Under the pieces are notes generated by a model. The model saw nothing but the letters and a program-made list of their open reading frames with translations, made no database searches and was not told the DNA's origin. From positions 1-51,637 of IMG/VR virus record IMGVR_UViG_3300027759_000123: a DNA stretch of 51,637 nucleotides; one strand, 5' to 3'. The translations under genes were made by a program, and so were the position numbers. This stretch comes from a virus. This document shows, one piece after another, positions 29,149 through 40,054 of the stretch; the first letter of the stretch is position 1, and every line of letters begins with the position of its first letter.

Positions 29149-32100
29149 GGCTCCATGCCCATCGCGTTGAACTGCATGACCATCTGATGCTTGAGCATGT
29201 TCTGCTCAAGAGTAATTATCTTCAAAACTTGGTCACGTTGTTTAGGAGACAGCCCCTTCATGTTACGGAATTCAGTAGCCTTCTGTCGCAGTGCATTTAA
29301 CTCACCTTGTTTTGACCGATATACGTCAACAATGTTTTGATGCAGTGGGTGTTTGGCTACGTATCCAGCGTAGACAACGGGGTCATCCTGTTTCATACTG
29401 ACAAGGCGCTTGTCGATCTCTTTAATCTTCTCTTCAATTTTGCCGTACTCGCGTGAGTCAACGTTGGTCTTAGCGCCAAAAAACGAACCAAACAATGGGA
29501 TGTCGTTCTTAGGATTGAACTCTCGTTCACCTTTATCCAAACTTGCCCAGTTGTAAGTAAGCTCGCCAAGTTTAGAGATACCATCTAAGTAGCTATTGGC
29601 AAAGAAATAAATTGTATTAGGGCTAATATCACCGGGAATACCAAGTAAACCTTCGCCTTGGGTTTTTCTAAACCACCACTTTGCCACATCTTTATAGATT
29701 TCAGGAATACGATCACTGCCAGTAAACGCATCACCCATACGACGTTGAGCCGCGCTGTTAATTGCCTGACCAATACCATTTTTATTAGAAATAAACTCAA
29801 CAACAGGGCGCAGCACAGTTGGAGCAATAGAGTCAACAAGCCAATGCAAAAATGAATCTGTAATTGGAATTTTAGACATTGGCAAAGGCAAGAACGAGTC
29901 AGGCAAGATAGTACCGACAATGTTACCTAGGCCTTCTTTAACAGATGTATTGCCGTGAATCATGCCACCAAGCTGCGCGCCAATAGCGGCAAAAGAACCC
30001 AAGCCAAAGCCCCAAGGACTTTGGAATACAACATCTTTACCAAGCCCAAGGCTTTGCGATACTTCGTTTGAAAGGTGAAAACGCGCAGAGCGAGTCCACT
30101 GTTCCATGTTATCAGTCTTGGTGTTGTTACGTTTCCATTCATCATCGGGTGCGCCCAACATAGAAAGCATATACATAGAGTAGCCAACGCCCATTAATGC
30201 GCCAACCATAATCTGCGCATTACGGCGTTCAATTTGAAAGTTCTTAATATATTTATCTTTAGCTACTGGATCGTTTGCAATCTGAGGAGGCATGTCATTT
30301 ATTTCAGACTTCTCAGACGTAAAGGCTGGCATTACAGCCTCCACTGCACGAACAGCGCCAGTAGCAGATGGGCGAATAAACATATAAGCTGAACCCAGCC
30401 CACGTCCAAGTTCGCCAACCTTTTCAAAGTTAGCAAGATTTTTAACCCACGCTGCGGCTTCCGTTGCTGCGGCGCGTTCTGCTGAAGACATCTGACCCTG
30501 TGGCCCTTTTTTATCTGACAATCCGTCAGCAATATGCCTCTTCAATGCTTCTTCTTTATACAAGCTATATGCAGCAGTGCGGCCTGTAAATTCAAACATG
30601 TTGTTCCAACAGTCAATTAATCTAGTTAGATCTTCTAGGTTAGTGATGATCCGTGAACGACCAATAGTATTTTTACTAAGCTGTTCAAGATTTGACTTTA
30701 AAGAAAAGCCTTGCAGGTATGTTGTCTTACCACCAAAGCGAAGGTATTCAAGCATGTCTGCTACAAACGGATCTTTAGCTGCGGCATCAAGAAGCATCTT
30801 CTTACTTGCGGCGTCGCCCTTTTCTTCAAGCAACGCAACTGTCATTGCTTTACCAAGACCATTCTTAACTATTTGGACACTGATGGAATTAAGGTACTGC
30901 AAAGATTTAAGAGGGCCAAGCTGGCGACTAGCACCAATATTAAATGTGTTGGTCAACGTATCGCGCACAAAGTTAAGAGGCGCAAAGTTGTAGTTGTAGC
31001 GCGTGTGCATTGCACCAAAGAACCCTGTCACCGTATTGGCAAAGTCAAGCATTGGGCTTGCGTCACGGAACGAGTAACGCAGCGCATTTAGAATCTTTGG
31101 TTCACTAATACGAATAATGTCAATAGAGCCATCAGCGTTGTAATGGAAAATGTTTGCGCCACCCTTGAACTGATTCATGTCAACTGTGTTGCGCTCTTCA
31201 AACTTAATTGTCTTAACAATCTTACCGGGGATAGAACCATCATCGACCGCATTCTTAATTGCCTGCGTATAGTTGCGACGGCCCGCGCGCCCTGCTGATC
31301 TGTATGCGTCGTTAATTAGTTGCAAGATAGGATTATCTGAAGTCTTAAAACGACCATCTGCCGCATGCTCTTGTTCTTGTAGCTCTTTACCACTACGTTC
31401 TGGGTCAATCAAATCATCTGTAATTGAATGTTTAGAGATACCCTTAAATGGCATGTAGTGCTGGTAGTCATACATGCCAACAATGTTAGACACAGGGGTT
31501 GACCAATAGTTACCAATCTTGTTGAGTTCAGCCGTAGCATCGCTCAGTACTTTAGTACCAGCAAGAATCTTCTCAATAGCGTTGCGCTCTTCTTGGCTCT
31601 TAGCCATGTACTCAGCCATACGCTTGTCTACAGTAGCCTGCTCAATACCTAACACGTTATAGATAGGCGCATCTTTATTTATGTCGATGCCTTTGTGTGT
31701 TGAGCCGGGCTTAGCAAAACGCTCACGCATCTTCTCACTGATACGTGGACTATCGCCTAATGGGTCAGCGTGGTTGGTAGCAAGAGAAGTTAATTCTTGC
31801 CACAAGGCTTGCTTTTGTGATTTAGTTAATTCAACTTTGTGAATCAATCCAGCTTTGCCAGTACGTTGGTCACCAAGGATGGCGATGCGTCGTTCAGCCG
31901 CGCTGATAGGCTTGCCGGTATGAGTCAAATTTTGGGCAGTGCTCAAAGGCACGGAGGTAACCCACTTAGCGTTACGACGTTCTGGCTCATGGAACATCTC
32001 AGAGATTTTGTGAAACTCTTCTAATGCCTTCTCAGTTTTTTGACCAGTCAGCTGGATCCATTCTTGGAACGACGCACGCACATTGTCTAGGGGTTCTTGC

Positions 32101-35100
32101 AAATAGTCTGTTAAGAACTGACGTGCTTCACCCGTAGCCAGATCGCCTTGCTCGTCAAAGTTATTAAACTTGCCTGACATGTCGCGTTTAATCTTATCTG
32201 CTTTAGCCAGTTTGTTATGCAGACTGCGTGAGGCGTAGCTTTTATCTTGGACTTTGCGGGCAATATTTCTCCAACCTTCACGGGTCGTAAACATACGGAA
32301 AAGAGCACTGCGATGGTTAGTTGGATTTTCTTTTTCGCTTAATTTGTATGCCGCATCCGCATCATACAGACCAGACTCACGGAACTCTTCTGCTGTCTTA
32401 GGCGTTTTAGCAGGAGCAGCAGCTTTCTTAGCTGGCAGCACTGGGAGATAGATTGGCTCAGTTGGCTTAGAAATAATATCGTCAAACGCCGCTGCAATCT
32501 CCATTACAAAATCAGGCTGTACTGCCCTGCTCAGTTTGCCACTCTTTGTTAAATAGATATCGCGCAGTTTGAGGACGCCTGCAATCGCTAATTTAAATTT
32601 GGACCACTGAGATTTATTTTCAGGAAGATTTGTCTTAGTAGTTTCCGTACCAAACAAGCGGCTTTCTAGTCGGCTAACGTCGGCTTCGCCGTGCAAGTCT
32701 TGCTGTAGCTGTTCGCTGGTCAATGCGTAGGACACAAACTCAAACAGATTTTTGTACGCTTCTTTGTAGTCTTCAGCAAGTGAGCCACGAGTCTCATTCA
32801 TGATTCGTTCTAACTGACGGATAGCATTTAACTGCAACTGAGACAAAGAGCCTTTGTTGCCATACAAGTACTCGTTGATGACCTTGACCGTACCAGCGTG
32901 AACAATCTCATGCAGGATAGTAGTGCTGCTTAGACCTTCTCTGGTCACATAGATAACATCTTTTACTGGGTCATACTGCGCCAAGTCACCTTGGATTTGC
33001 GCTGCTTCAACAATCTCAATCTTTGTGTTTAAATTTAAACTAGAGAGCGCTCCAGCCACCATCTTCATAACTCGTTTAGTGGGCGTTGCATTAGTACCCA
33101 ACTTAACGTCGCGCATGTACTCTAAAACGCCACGCAAGTTACCATCCATGACCATCTTAATGACGTGGGTAGGTAAGGTATTACCGGACCCTTTAGTGCG
33201 ATCAATAGCTTCACGATTTACACGGTCACGCTCTTGCTGTTCTTCAGACTCGCGGCGTACTTTTTCTTGGCGATCAATAGTGTTTTGTTTTTCGCGCTTC
33301 TCGCCTTCAGACAACAAGCTGTCATCTTTATTAATTTGAGAGGCAAGTTTTGCAAAACTCACAGTTTGTTGCGCGCCAGCCAAAGTAGGCATGCCTTGCA
33401 AGAAAATGTCTTTTTGATCTTGGGTTAGCTTAGACCAAGCTGGAAATTCAACGCCAAAGATCTTGCTGTAATCACCACGGCCTTCTTCATAGTGATTGAC
33501 GGCTCGACGTTTTTCAACAGTAAGTTCCTCTTTGTGACTACCACCTGTTTTTTGCAAGTATGCTTGCAGCGCGGCGGCGGCTTTTTGATGCTCACGTTTG
33601 CTACTGCCAAACGTTCTCTTGCCGTCCTCTAACGGTCCAGCCGAGATGTTACCGAAGTAAACGTCTTTGTAGTCGGCAGCAAATTTCTTTGAGTACTCAG
33701 GCAATTCACGCTGCGCAGGGCCGTGCTCTTGCAATGCATCTTCGGCTTCATTTAAAACTTTAAACGCCGCATCTTCTTCTGGCCCTGCTTCCGCTTGGTT
33801 GTATTCTTTAAGAGCAGCTTCATACGCAGTAGTAAGTTCATTGCGTTTCTCGTTAGCGGCTTTGACTTGCGGATTAATTTCTTTCCGCATCTCGTTGTAG
33901 AGTTGCTGATCTTCTGCGCTAATGTCGTAATCAGGAATAGTTCTAGGCTTGCCTTTTTCGTCCGTCAACGATTCTTTGTACGCTTGAACACGCTCTTGTG
34001 CTTGCACTATGCCAGACTTCTCTTCGCCTTCCACTGCATACGGGAGTTCACCTTCATCCAAGAAATCTTTTTTAATATCTCGTTTAGCGGACAGCGTACC
34101 TGTGACGCCTAGTTTAGTAAGAAACCTATTAAGCTGGCTTTTTTGTTCGGAAGCATCTTTGCCTTTAGCTTCAATTTTTGCAATTTCAGTTTGACGACGT
34201 TTAACTTCCGTCTGCATATCAGGAGACAGATCGGCAAGAGTCTTAGGCGTTACTGTTGTTCCGGCTGCTGATGCCGTTTGTCCTTGCGGCGCTGTTTGCT
34301 GGGCTTGAGAGGTCGTAGTGCCACTTGTGGTTCCTTGTTGACGTTGATCTAATTCTGTTTTTACGAGTCCGTATTCGGCATCGCTAAGATTAATATTATT
34401 GAGTTCAATGTTAAGCTGCTCATTTGTTAGAGCACGCACTGCGCCAGGCGTAACAGACCCACGAGTTAATGTAGGAAACTTATTTGAAGTTCCTTGAGTT
34501 AAAAATTTAATATACTCGCCAACTTCATTTTTTAAATTTGGGGCGTCATACAAGCTAATAATTTCGTATGGAGTTTCCCCTTCTTCAAGCCTTTTTTTAA
34601 TTTGCATTTGCGCTATTGAGCTTAATGAAGTGGGCTGCTGCTTTGCTCCATCCAAATCTGGCCTAACATCTGTTCCAGTAGATACCATTCCACGGGATTC
34701 AGATCCAATAGCTCCTGCGGCGGTCTGGCTTTGGTCGGCGAGTGTAGCCACTCCAGGGCCTGCTCCACCTGCTTGTGTGTCAATTCTTGTAGCATCAGGT
34801 GCTCCTTGTTCTGCAAGATGCGTTCTAACCGCCGCCACTGCGCGGCCTAAATAACCGTCTCCTTTTTCGGGAGGAGTAATACCCAGCTTATTCATCAGCT
34901 TATTTACTTGCATTGTGTTTGGCTTTTGAGTGCCAGCGTCCAATGCCTGTACGTAATTAGCTGCGTCTTCAACAGTATCTAGCGCAACGCCTGTTGTTTT
35001 AGCTTTTTTAGTTTTAGTTTCAGCAGCAGGGGGAATACTAGTAACGTCCGGTGCTATGACTCCACCAACAAGAGGAGTGCCCGTTGCATCCGATGCTGGC

Positions 35101-36278
35101 ATGACCAGATCAGCGCTTTCTTTATCAAAACCTACGCCAGCACGTTGCGCTTCTTCTTTAGCAGTTGTGAACCCACCAGCAATGTTGGTTCCTTGAATAG
35201 CATCTTCAGCCAGTTCACGTTTAGCTTTAGCGGCTTCACGCATTCCGGTAACCTTACCCATGCCAAGACCCGCCATACCTTCCAAGGTAGCTTGACCGTA
35301 GACACCCTGCATAGTTGGAACATCGAAGCCCATGCGCTGAAGCGCAATGTTTTGGGCGGCTTGTTCTTGGCCTCCCTCAAGACCTTCTTGGATAAACTCT
35401 TTACCACCTGTGATAGCGCCGTGTTTCAGTACACCACGTTCTGCGGCAAGTGCAGTTTCTTTTGCAGTAGTTGCTTTGATTGCAGCTTTAGTAGCTTCTT
35501 TAGTTGCAACGCCTTTAGCAATTTGACGAGCAATTGCAGGTTCAACACCAGACGAAGCGCCCCAAGTACCAAGGGCAGCGCCAAGCGCAATTTGATCTGC
35601 ATTATCCCCGCCATACTCTTGCGCTTTAACGGCAAGAGCTTCAATCTGCTTGGGGCTTAGATTAGTACGTTCTTTAAGAACTTCTTTGGTTACATCATAA
35701 ATAGAACCTTTGATTGTTCCAGCGCCCATCAGCGCGCCAACAGTACCTGTGACAGCCAAACCAGCAAGGGTTGGAATACCAGCCAACGTAGCCGCCATAC
35801 CAGCGGCAATAGCAGGAGCAGTAGTACCCAGAGCACTTGCCAACATATCAACGGGGGCAACGGAGAACGCTTTAACGCCAGCCGCTACTTGCTCAGCAAC
35901 GCCTTTGTCTTCCGCTTCTTTCATGATGCGGGCAATCTCTTTACTGTCCTTTTTAGACTGCGCGCTATACAAGTCTGCAATATAGTTTTCTACACCACGT
36001 AAGTTTTGCCCCACACTGTTGTCCGCACCAAATGCGTCAGCGATCATTCTGACACCAGTTACAACACCAGCGCCGGTTTTTAAGGGAAGGTCAGCGGTCT
36101 GGCGGAGAAGCGGGAACATCTCCTTATCATCAGTCGGCGTGGCTACTGGAGCCACAGGTTTAGGCGCTTCTTTCTTAGCTTCTTGTTTGGCTGGAGGGTC
36201 AAACTGATCAAAGAAGTTTCCAGATGACTCTTTTTCTTTTTCACTGACAGTATCAAACTGGTCAAAAAAATTAGCCAT
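29145..36278 (-). CDS. Giant polyvalent/internal virion protein (2377 aa)
   Basis: The N-terminus has two copies of NFFDQFD (3-9, 21-27), then a hydrophobic Gly/Ala-rich stretch (~131-190) able to enter membranes. Long charged coiled-coil segments follow. 'LHEIVHAG' (H1123, E1124, H1127) is a metallopeptidase-type HExxH. The C-terminal part (~1755-1775) has 'NFAPLNFVRDTLTN', typical of large polyvalent-protein associated domains in phages. Such giants are probably ejected with the DNA into the host (T7 gp16-like role). No lysozyme motif seen. Starts 1 base after the upstream stop, with AGGAAAA. Confidence 0.75.
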   Translation of the reverse strand: MANFFDQFDTVSEKEKESSGNFFDQFDPPAKQEAKKEAPKPVAPVATPTDDKEMFPLLRQTADLPLKTGAGVVTGVRMIADAFGADNSVGQNLRGVENYIADLYSAQSKKDSKEIARIMKEAEDKGVAEQVAAGVKAFSVAPVDMLASALGTTAPAIAAGMAATLAGIPTLAGLAVTGTVGALMGAGTIKGSIYDVTKEVLKERTNLSPKQIEALAVKAQEYGGDNADQIALGAALGTWGASSGVEPAIARQIAKGVATKEATKAAIKATTAKETALAAERGVLKHGAITGGKEFIQEGLEGGQEQAAQNIALQRMGFDVPTMQGVYGQATLEGMAGLGMGKVTGMREAAKAKRELAEDAIQGTNIAGGFTTAKEEAQRAGVGFDKESADLVMPASDATGTPLVGGVIAPDVTSIPPAAETKTKKAKTTGVALDTVEDAANYVQALDAGTQKPNTMQVNKLMNKLGITPPEKGDGYLGRAVAAVRTHLAEQGAPDATRIDTQAGGAGPGVATLADQSQTAAGAIGSESRGMVSTGTDVRPDLDGAKQQPTSLSSIAQMQIKKRLEEGETPYEIISLYDAPNLKNEVGEYIKFLTQGTSNKFPTLTRGSVTPGAVRALTNEQLNIELNNINLSDAEYGLVKTELDQRQQGTTSGTTTSQAQQTAPQGQTASAAGTTVTPKTLADLSPDMQTEVKRRQTEIAKIEAKGKDASEQKSQLNRFLTKLGVTGTLSAKRDIKKDFLDEGELPYAVEGEEKSGIVQAQERVQAYKESLTDEKGKPRTIPDYDISAEDQQLYNEMRKEINPQVKAANEKRNELTTAYEAALKEYNQAEAGPEEDAAFKVLNEAEDALQEHGPAQRELPEYSKKFAADYKDVYFGNISAGPLEDGKRTFGSSKREHQKAAAALQAYLQKTGGSHKEELTVEKRRAVNHYEEGRGDYSKIFGVEFPAWSKLTQDQKDIFLQGMPTLAGAQQTVSFAKLASQINKDDSLLSEGEKREKQNTIDRQEKVRRESEEQQERDRVNREAIDRTKGSGNTLPTHVIKMVMDGNLRGVLEYMRDVKLGTNATPTKRVMKMVAGALSSLNLNTKIEIVEAAQIQGDLAQYDPVKDVIYVTREGLSSTTILHEIVHAGTVKVINEYLYGNKGSLSQLQLNAIRQLERIMNETRGSLAEDYKEAYKNLFEFVSYALTSEQLQQDLHGEADVSRLESRLFGTETTKTNLPENKSQWSKFKLAIAGVLKLRDIYLTKSGKLSRAVQPDFVMEIAAAFDDIISKPTEPIYLPVLPAKKAAAPAKTPKTAEEFRESGLYDADAAYKLSEKENPTNHRSALFRMFTTREGWRNIARKVQDKSYASRSLHNKLAKADKIKRDMSGKFNNFDEQGDLATGEARQFLTDYLQEPLDNVRASFQEWIQLTGQKTEKALEEFHKISEMFHEPERRNAKWVTSVPLSTAQNLTHTGKPISAAERRIAILGDQRTGKAGLIHKVELTKSQKQALWQELTSLATNHADPLGDSPRISEKMRERFAKPGSTHKGIDINKDAPIYNVLGIEQATVDKRMAEYMAKSQEERNAIEKILAGTKVLSDATAELNKIGNYWSTPVSNIVGMYDYQHYMPFKGISKHSITDDLIDPERSGKELQEQEHAADGRFKTSDNPILQLINDAYRSAGRAGRRNYTQAIKNAVDDGSIPGKIVKTIKFEERNTVDMNQFKGGANIFHYNADGSIDIIRISEPKILNALRYSFRDASPMLDFANTVTGFFGAMHTRYNYNFAPLNFVRDTLTNTFNIGASRQLGPLKSLQYLNSISVQIVKNGLGKAMTVALLEEKGDAASKKMLLDAAAKDPFVADMLEYLRFGGKTTYLQGFSLKSNLEQLSKNTIGRSRIITNLEDLTRLIDCWNNMFEFTGRTAAYSLYKEEALKRHIADGLSDKKGPQGQMSSAERAAATEAAAWVKNLANFEKVGELGRGLGSAYMFIRPSATGAVRAVEAVMPAFTSEKSEINDMPPQIANDPVAKDKYIKNFQIERRNAQIMVGALMGVGYSMYMLSMLGAPDDEWKRNNTKTDNMEQWTRSARFHLSNEVSQSLGLGKDVVFQSPWGFGLGSFAAIGAQLGGMIHGNTSVKEGLGNIVGTILPDSFLPLPMSKIPITDSFLHWLVDSIAPTVLRPVVEFISNKNGIGQAINSAAQRRMGDAFTGSDRIPEIYKDVAKWWFRKTQGEGLLGIPGDISPNTIYFFANSYLDGISKLGELTYNWASLDKGEREFNPKNDIPLFGSFFGAKTNVDSREYGKIEEKIKEIDKRLVSMKQDDPVVYAGYVAKHPLHQNIVDVYRSKQGELNALRQKATEFRNMKGLSPKQRDQVLKIITLEQNMLKHQMVMQFNAMGMEP

Positions 36279-36279
36279 C

Positions 36280-39200
36280 TTATTTTCCTAGATATTCATT
36301 TGCCGCACCGGGTCCAAATTTAGCATCAAATGCCGCTTTCTGTGTAGGATTAGCCTTTAAAGCTGCAATATGAGCAGCTGTTGGGGCAGAGAATTCACCT
36401 GAAACTGGACCACCTGTTGGAGCAGGGCTACCAGCACCGCCAGTATAATCTTTAGTCGCGTCTTCGGGACGAATACGAACACGTTTATAGGCCAACTCAG
36501 TATCCCGAGCAGCTTGTTCTTTCTGTTTGTTCCAGACTTCTTGCTGCGCTGCAACACGAGCTTCAGCTGCTTCCATAGCAGGACGTAATGGAGCAGGCAC
36601 TTTAGAAGAATCAAAGTTACCTTTTTCATCAGTAGCAGTCATTCTAGCCGTCTTAATATCGTCAAGATCTTTCTTATATTGGCCACCGCTTGCCTGATCT
36701 GTAATCTTATTGATAACGCGCATTTCATTCTGCGCAGCAACTGAATAAGCATTAAAGCGTTTGTTGTCATCTGCCGTTTCACGATTAGCTACACGATCCA
36801 AATGCGCGGTCTGTGAGCGCAGTTGCTCAGATTTAAAGTGCATATCAGCAGTGTATTTAGAAGCTTCAAGCGCACGCTCATTAGTTTCTTTATGAGTCTG
36901 ATAATCAATTAGCTTGCCTTGCAACGCCTTCATGTCTTCAGCGGCTTTAAGCTTAACAGCCATAGCGTTATCAATTTCACCACGCTTCTCAAGACGTGTA
37001 GCGTTATCCAGATCAGCAATGGATTTGTCAATATCGCGGCGTATTTTCTTTTGTTCTTTTTCGTCAGAAATAATATCAGGCACAGATTCTTTTAACGCGT
37101 TCATGCCAGCAACAAGAACAGGGCCGGGGGTTGAACCCCATTTAGCAAAAAACGAAGCCATGCGTAGATTTCTAGTACGTTCATTTTCAGCAGTTAAATT
37201 AGCTTTCTCTGCCATCAAACCAGCACGTTGCTCTTGTTGGCCAGCCGCCGCATCCGCTACACCTTCAGCGGCATATGCTGCTTTCTTCTCAGCCATGATG
37301 TCAGCAAGAGATTGGTTTTGGCGACGCTCTGTATCAGCAAACTGAGCTTTCATAAAGTCAGGAATTGCGGCAGCTTGAACCGCACGCCCAGCTTGGGGTG
37401 CGTAAGGCACTTGCGTTGTTGGTTGAGTAGTTGCGCCCATGATACCGCCCGTAGTTGGGGCAGGTTGATCAAGACGCTCTTGCATATTGATCTTGGCTTC
37501 GTCTTCGCCACCTTCTTCATTAGCACCGCCACCTGTTTTAAAGGCAATGATGCCGCCACCACGCATGGCAGGCATCTGAGGTTGAGCAGCTTGATACTGC
37601 ACGTTTGCGGCATCTGCACCTTGTGGTTTGCTCATCTGACGTTCACGCAAAATACGTTGCGCCATTTTGCGAATAGAAGGGCTAGTAGACTCTTTAGCTT
37701 GTGCCGCCAAACCTTTTTCGTCCATGTTCTCAAGTTGATCTTCTACTTCACCACCCATGTCGTAAGACATGATGCCGCCCTTTGCGTATTTAAACTCACT
37801 AGGCAAGCCGCCCGCAGCGCCGCCGGGTTTCATGGCGTTATAAATAGACGCACCTGAACCAATCGTTCCAATTGCTTGAGATGCCGCGCTAGGGGCTGCA
37901 GCATACTGGTTAGTCGTAGACGCTTGCATTGGTAGACCACGAAGCATGTTAGACATAGTGCCCAACTGCATGAGTGGGTACTGCTGTGCGTTAGCGTAGT
38001 CTTGAACAGCTTGATTAAGGATGGACTGATCGTAGGCCATCTTCTTATCGCCCATAGCCATCTGATTGTTATAGAGAGCTTGTTGCGCAGCTTGGCTTTG
38101 ATTGGCAATATTTGCCACGTTAGCGCCAGCTTGATTAGCCAAACCGTAACCAGCTTGAGCGCCAGTCACACCTTGGAGTCCAACTTGCGCGCCTTGCATA
38201 CCTTGGGCTGTGCCAGCCAACTGACGATCAACACCTTGCAGACCGGTTTGAGCGCCTTGAATACCTGTTTGAGCGCCTTGAATACCTGTTTGATATGCTT
38301 GATTAGCTGCATTAACTCCAGCTAAACCTGCTTGGGTTCCTTGAATACCTGTTTGAGCGCCTTGCATACCAAGACCATACATAGCGCCAGCTTGACCCAC
38401 ACCAGACAACGCACCTTGTTGACCTTGCAATGCTGTACCAAGACCCGACAGACCCAATTGACCACCTTGCAGTGCAGTGCCTAAACCTTGTTGAGCGCCA
38501 GTCAAACCTTGAAGGCCAAGATTTGCGCCGTATTGCTGAGCCTGTTGTGCTTGCTGAAAAGCGGCTTGTTGACCTTGCGCTGTATTTTGATTCATTATTG
38601 TGGCAAGATTACGCTCACGTTCAGCGCGCATAATTGCATCGCGCCCACCTCCAAACGCGCCAGCTTTAGCTGCTTCAGCTTGTTGCTGTGTTCCAGCAAT
38701 TTTAGATTGGCGTCGCGCTTCTTCGTTTTGTACGTCTACTACATTTTGCATGTAGGGAGACATGTACGCTTTCATAGCGTTAGGGTCAGTAGCTTGAGTG
38801 GCGTAATTCTGTCCGGCGGCAGCGGCTTGAGCCGCATACTTTTGAGCTTGAGCGCCGATTTGATTTCCGGTATCTTGGGCGCGTAATGCCATCTGCCCAA
38901 TATCAGCAGAACCTTGTCCATAATCTAAAGCTCTATTAGCTAACTGAGCAGCTTGAGCGCCGTAACCAGCTCCAGTATCACCGTAACCTGCGCCTTTAGC
39001 ACCATAGGCTAACGCTGGATCAGCTAACCCCGCAGCTTGTGATCCAAAACCAGCGCCTTGAGCACCATATCCAGCGCCCATCTCACCGTACTTTTGGCCA
39101 CCAGCAATACCAAGACCTTGGCCCATTAACCCAGACTGTTGGCCTTGCGCGCCGTAACCATACGCTTTATCAGCAGATGCCATTGCACCTTGACCGGCTT

Positions 39201-39648
39201 GCTGCGCCATTTGAGATCCAACGTTAAAGTTGGGGTCTTGCCTCATGCCATACATGTTCATGTAGGCTTGCTGCTGCATGTCGTTTATCTTAGCAATCCC
39301 TTTAGAAGGATCGTAAGAGAGTTGTTCACCCGTTTTAGGGTCGTATGTTCCGCCGTATGCTTGATAAGGTTTAAATGAATCTAGCGTTGTACCAGCTTCA
39401 GTAGCCGCTGTTAGTTGATTTCCTTGGTCATCATATGTAGCCGGTTTGGCTGCAACATCTGTTGTATTAAACAACTGCTTTTGAGTTGCGCCCAGCATGT
39501 TCTCAACATACCCTTTTGCGTACTCAGGGATGTTTGTGTTTTGAACAGTTGATGTTGTTTGAGTTGGGCCGCCGCCACCTCCGCCACCCATAAATAAATT
39601 ACGAGTGCCGTCGCTGTTATAGCCATTAAATTTGCTTGGGACGATCAT
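36280..39648 (-). CDS. Gly/Ala/Gln-rich repeat virion protein (1122 aa)
   Basis: After a GGGGGGG patch at ~21-27 the protein has a first repeat zone (~150-290; GYGAQGAG-type octads) and a second (~375-515; GAQTGIQG-type heptads), both Gly/Ala/Gln-rich. Then come 'KGGIMSYDMGG' (~620) and 'GGGIIAFKTGG' (~693), a motif seen in many environmental phage structural proteins. The C-terminal ~300 residues are coiled coil. It is likely an internal or injection protein. It overlaps the GNAT-like stop by 4 bases. Confidence 0.65.
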   Translation of the reverse strand: MIVPSKFNGYNSDGTRNLFMGGGGGGGPTQTTSTVQNTNIPEYAKGYVENMLGATQKQLFNTTDVAAKPATYDDQGNQLTAATEAGTTLDSFKPYQAYGGTYDPKTGEQLSYDPSKGIAKINDMQQQAYMNMYGMRQDPNFNVGSQMAQQAGQGAMASADKAYGYGAQGQQSGLMGQGLGIAGGQKYGEMGAGYGAQGAGFGSQAAGLADPALAYGAKGAGYGDTGAGYGAQAAQLANRALDYGQGSADIGQMALRAQDTGNQIGAQAQKYAAQAAAAGQNYATQATDPNAMKAYMSPYMQNVVDVQNEEARRQSKIAGTQQQAEAAKAGAFGGGRDAIMRAERERNLATIMNQNTAQGQQAAFQQAQQAQQYGANLGLQGLTGAQQGLGTALQGGQLGLSGLGTALQGQQGALSGVGQAGAMYGLGMQGAQTGIQGTQAGLAGVNAANQAYQTGIQGAQTGIQGAQTGLQGVDRQLAGTAQGMQGAQVGLQGVTGAQAGYGLANQAGANVANIANQSQAAQQALYNNQMAMGDKKMAYDQSILNQAVQDYANAQQYPLMQLGTMSNMLRGLPMQASTTNQYAAAPSAASQAIGTIGSGASIYNAMKPGGAAGGLPSEFKYAKGGIMSYDMGGEVEDQLENMDEKGLAAQAKESTSPSIRKMAQRILRERQMSKPQGADAANVQYQAAQPQMPAMRGGGIIAFKTGGGANEEGGEDEAKINMQERLDQPAPTTGGIMGATTQPTTQVPYAPQAGRAVQAAAIPDFMKAQFADTERRQNQSLADIMAEKKAAYAAEGVADAAAGQQEQRAGLMAEKANLTAENERTRNLRMASFFAKWGSTPGPVLVAGMNALKESVPDIISDEKEQKKIRRDIDKSIADLDNATRLEKRGEIDNAMAVKLKAAEDMKALQGKLIDYQTHKETNERALEASKYTADMHFKSEQLRSQTAHLDRVANRETADDNKRFNAYSVAAQNEMRVINKITDQASGGQYKKDLDDIKTARMTATDEKGNFDSSKVPAPLRPAMEAAEARVAAQQEVWNKQKEQAARDTELAYKRVRIRPEDATKDYTGGAGSPAPTGGPVSGEFSAPTAAHIAALKANPTQKAAFDAKFGPGAANEYLGK

Positions 39649-40052
39649 AATTTAATCCTCATTACTTGGTGGGTAACTTCTAACCCAAATTTCTCATACA
39701 TATTAACCAAAGAACCTCTAGCCCATATTTGCGCTTTTGTGGCCCCATGGAGTTTCATCCATTTGTACATCTCTTGAATAACATGTGGGCGCATAATTCC
39801 TTTGCCACCCATCAAATTACCGTGTCCAATTCTTTCACGCGGGTAGTCAATAAAATCTACCGCCGCCGCGCCTGTTATACCTTCTTCCGGCTCATCCCAC
39901 ACTACCAAATAAGTTTTTCCTGTGCGCACTGCATATTCAACTTGTTCAATAGTTATTTCACTAGGGTCAAGGTCAATTGCTTTTTGCAAAAGAGGGGCAA
40001 CAACAGGCCATACTTGTGGTAGTTCATTAGGGCTGATTTGGTAAAAAGGCAT
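39645..40052 (-). CDS. GNAT-like protein in virion module
   Basis: The 135-residue protein has the GNAT layout: 'YLVVWDEPEEGITGAAAVDFI' (strand beta3-4), 'IQEMYKWMKLHGATKAQIWA' (helix alpha3 and strand) and 'MYEKFGLEVTHQVMRIKL' (terminal YEK-GF motif). The acetyl-CoA pyrophosphate loop (Q/RxxGxG/A) is weak ('RERIGHGNLMG'). T7-type virion assembly protein gp13 has a similar fold and position. Either acts on a virion protein or is a scaffold-like relative. No strong ribosome site; coupled to the upstream gene by a 2-base gap. Confidence 0.6.
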   Translation of the reverse strand: MPFYQISPNELPQVWPVVAPLLQKAIDLDPSEITIEQVEYAVRTGKTYLVVWDEPEEGITGAAAVDFIDYPRERIGHGNLMGGKGIMRPHVIQEMYKWMKLHGATKAQIWARGSLVNMYEKFGLEVTHQVMRIKL

Positions 40053-40054
40053 GT

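Noticed and set aside
34009-39378. Plus-strand frames within the giant virion genes
   Set aside because: Shadow frames caused by biased Ala/Gly/Gln/Lys codons on the minus strand; no starts with ribosome sites.
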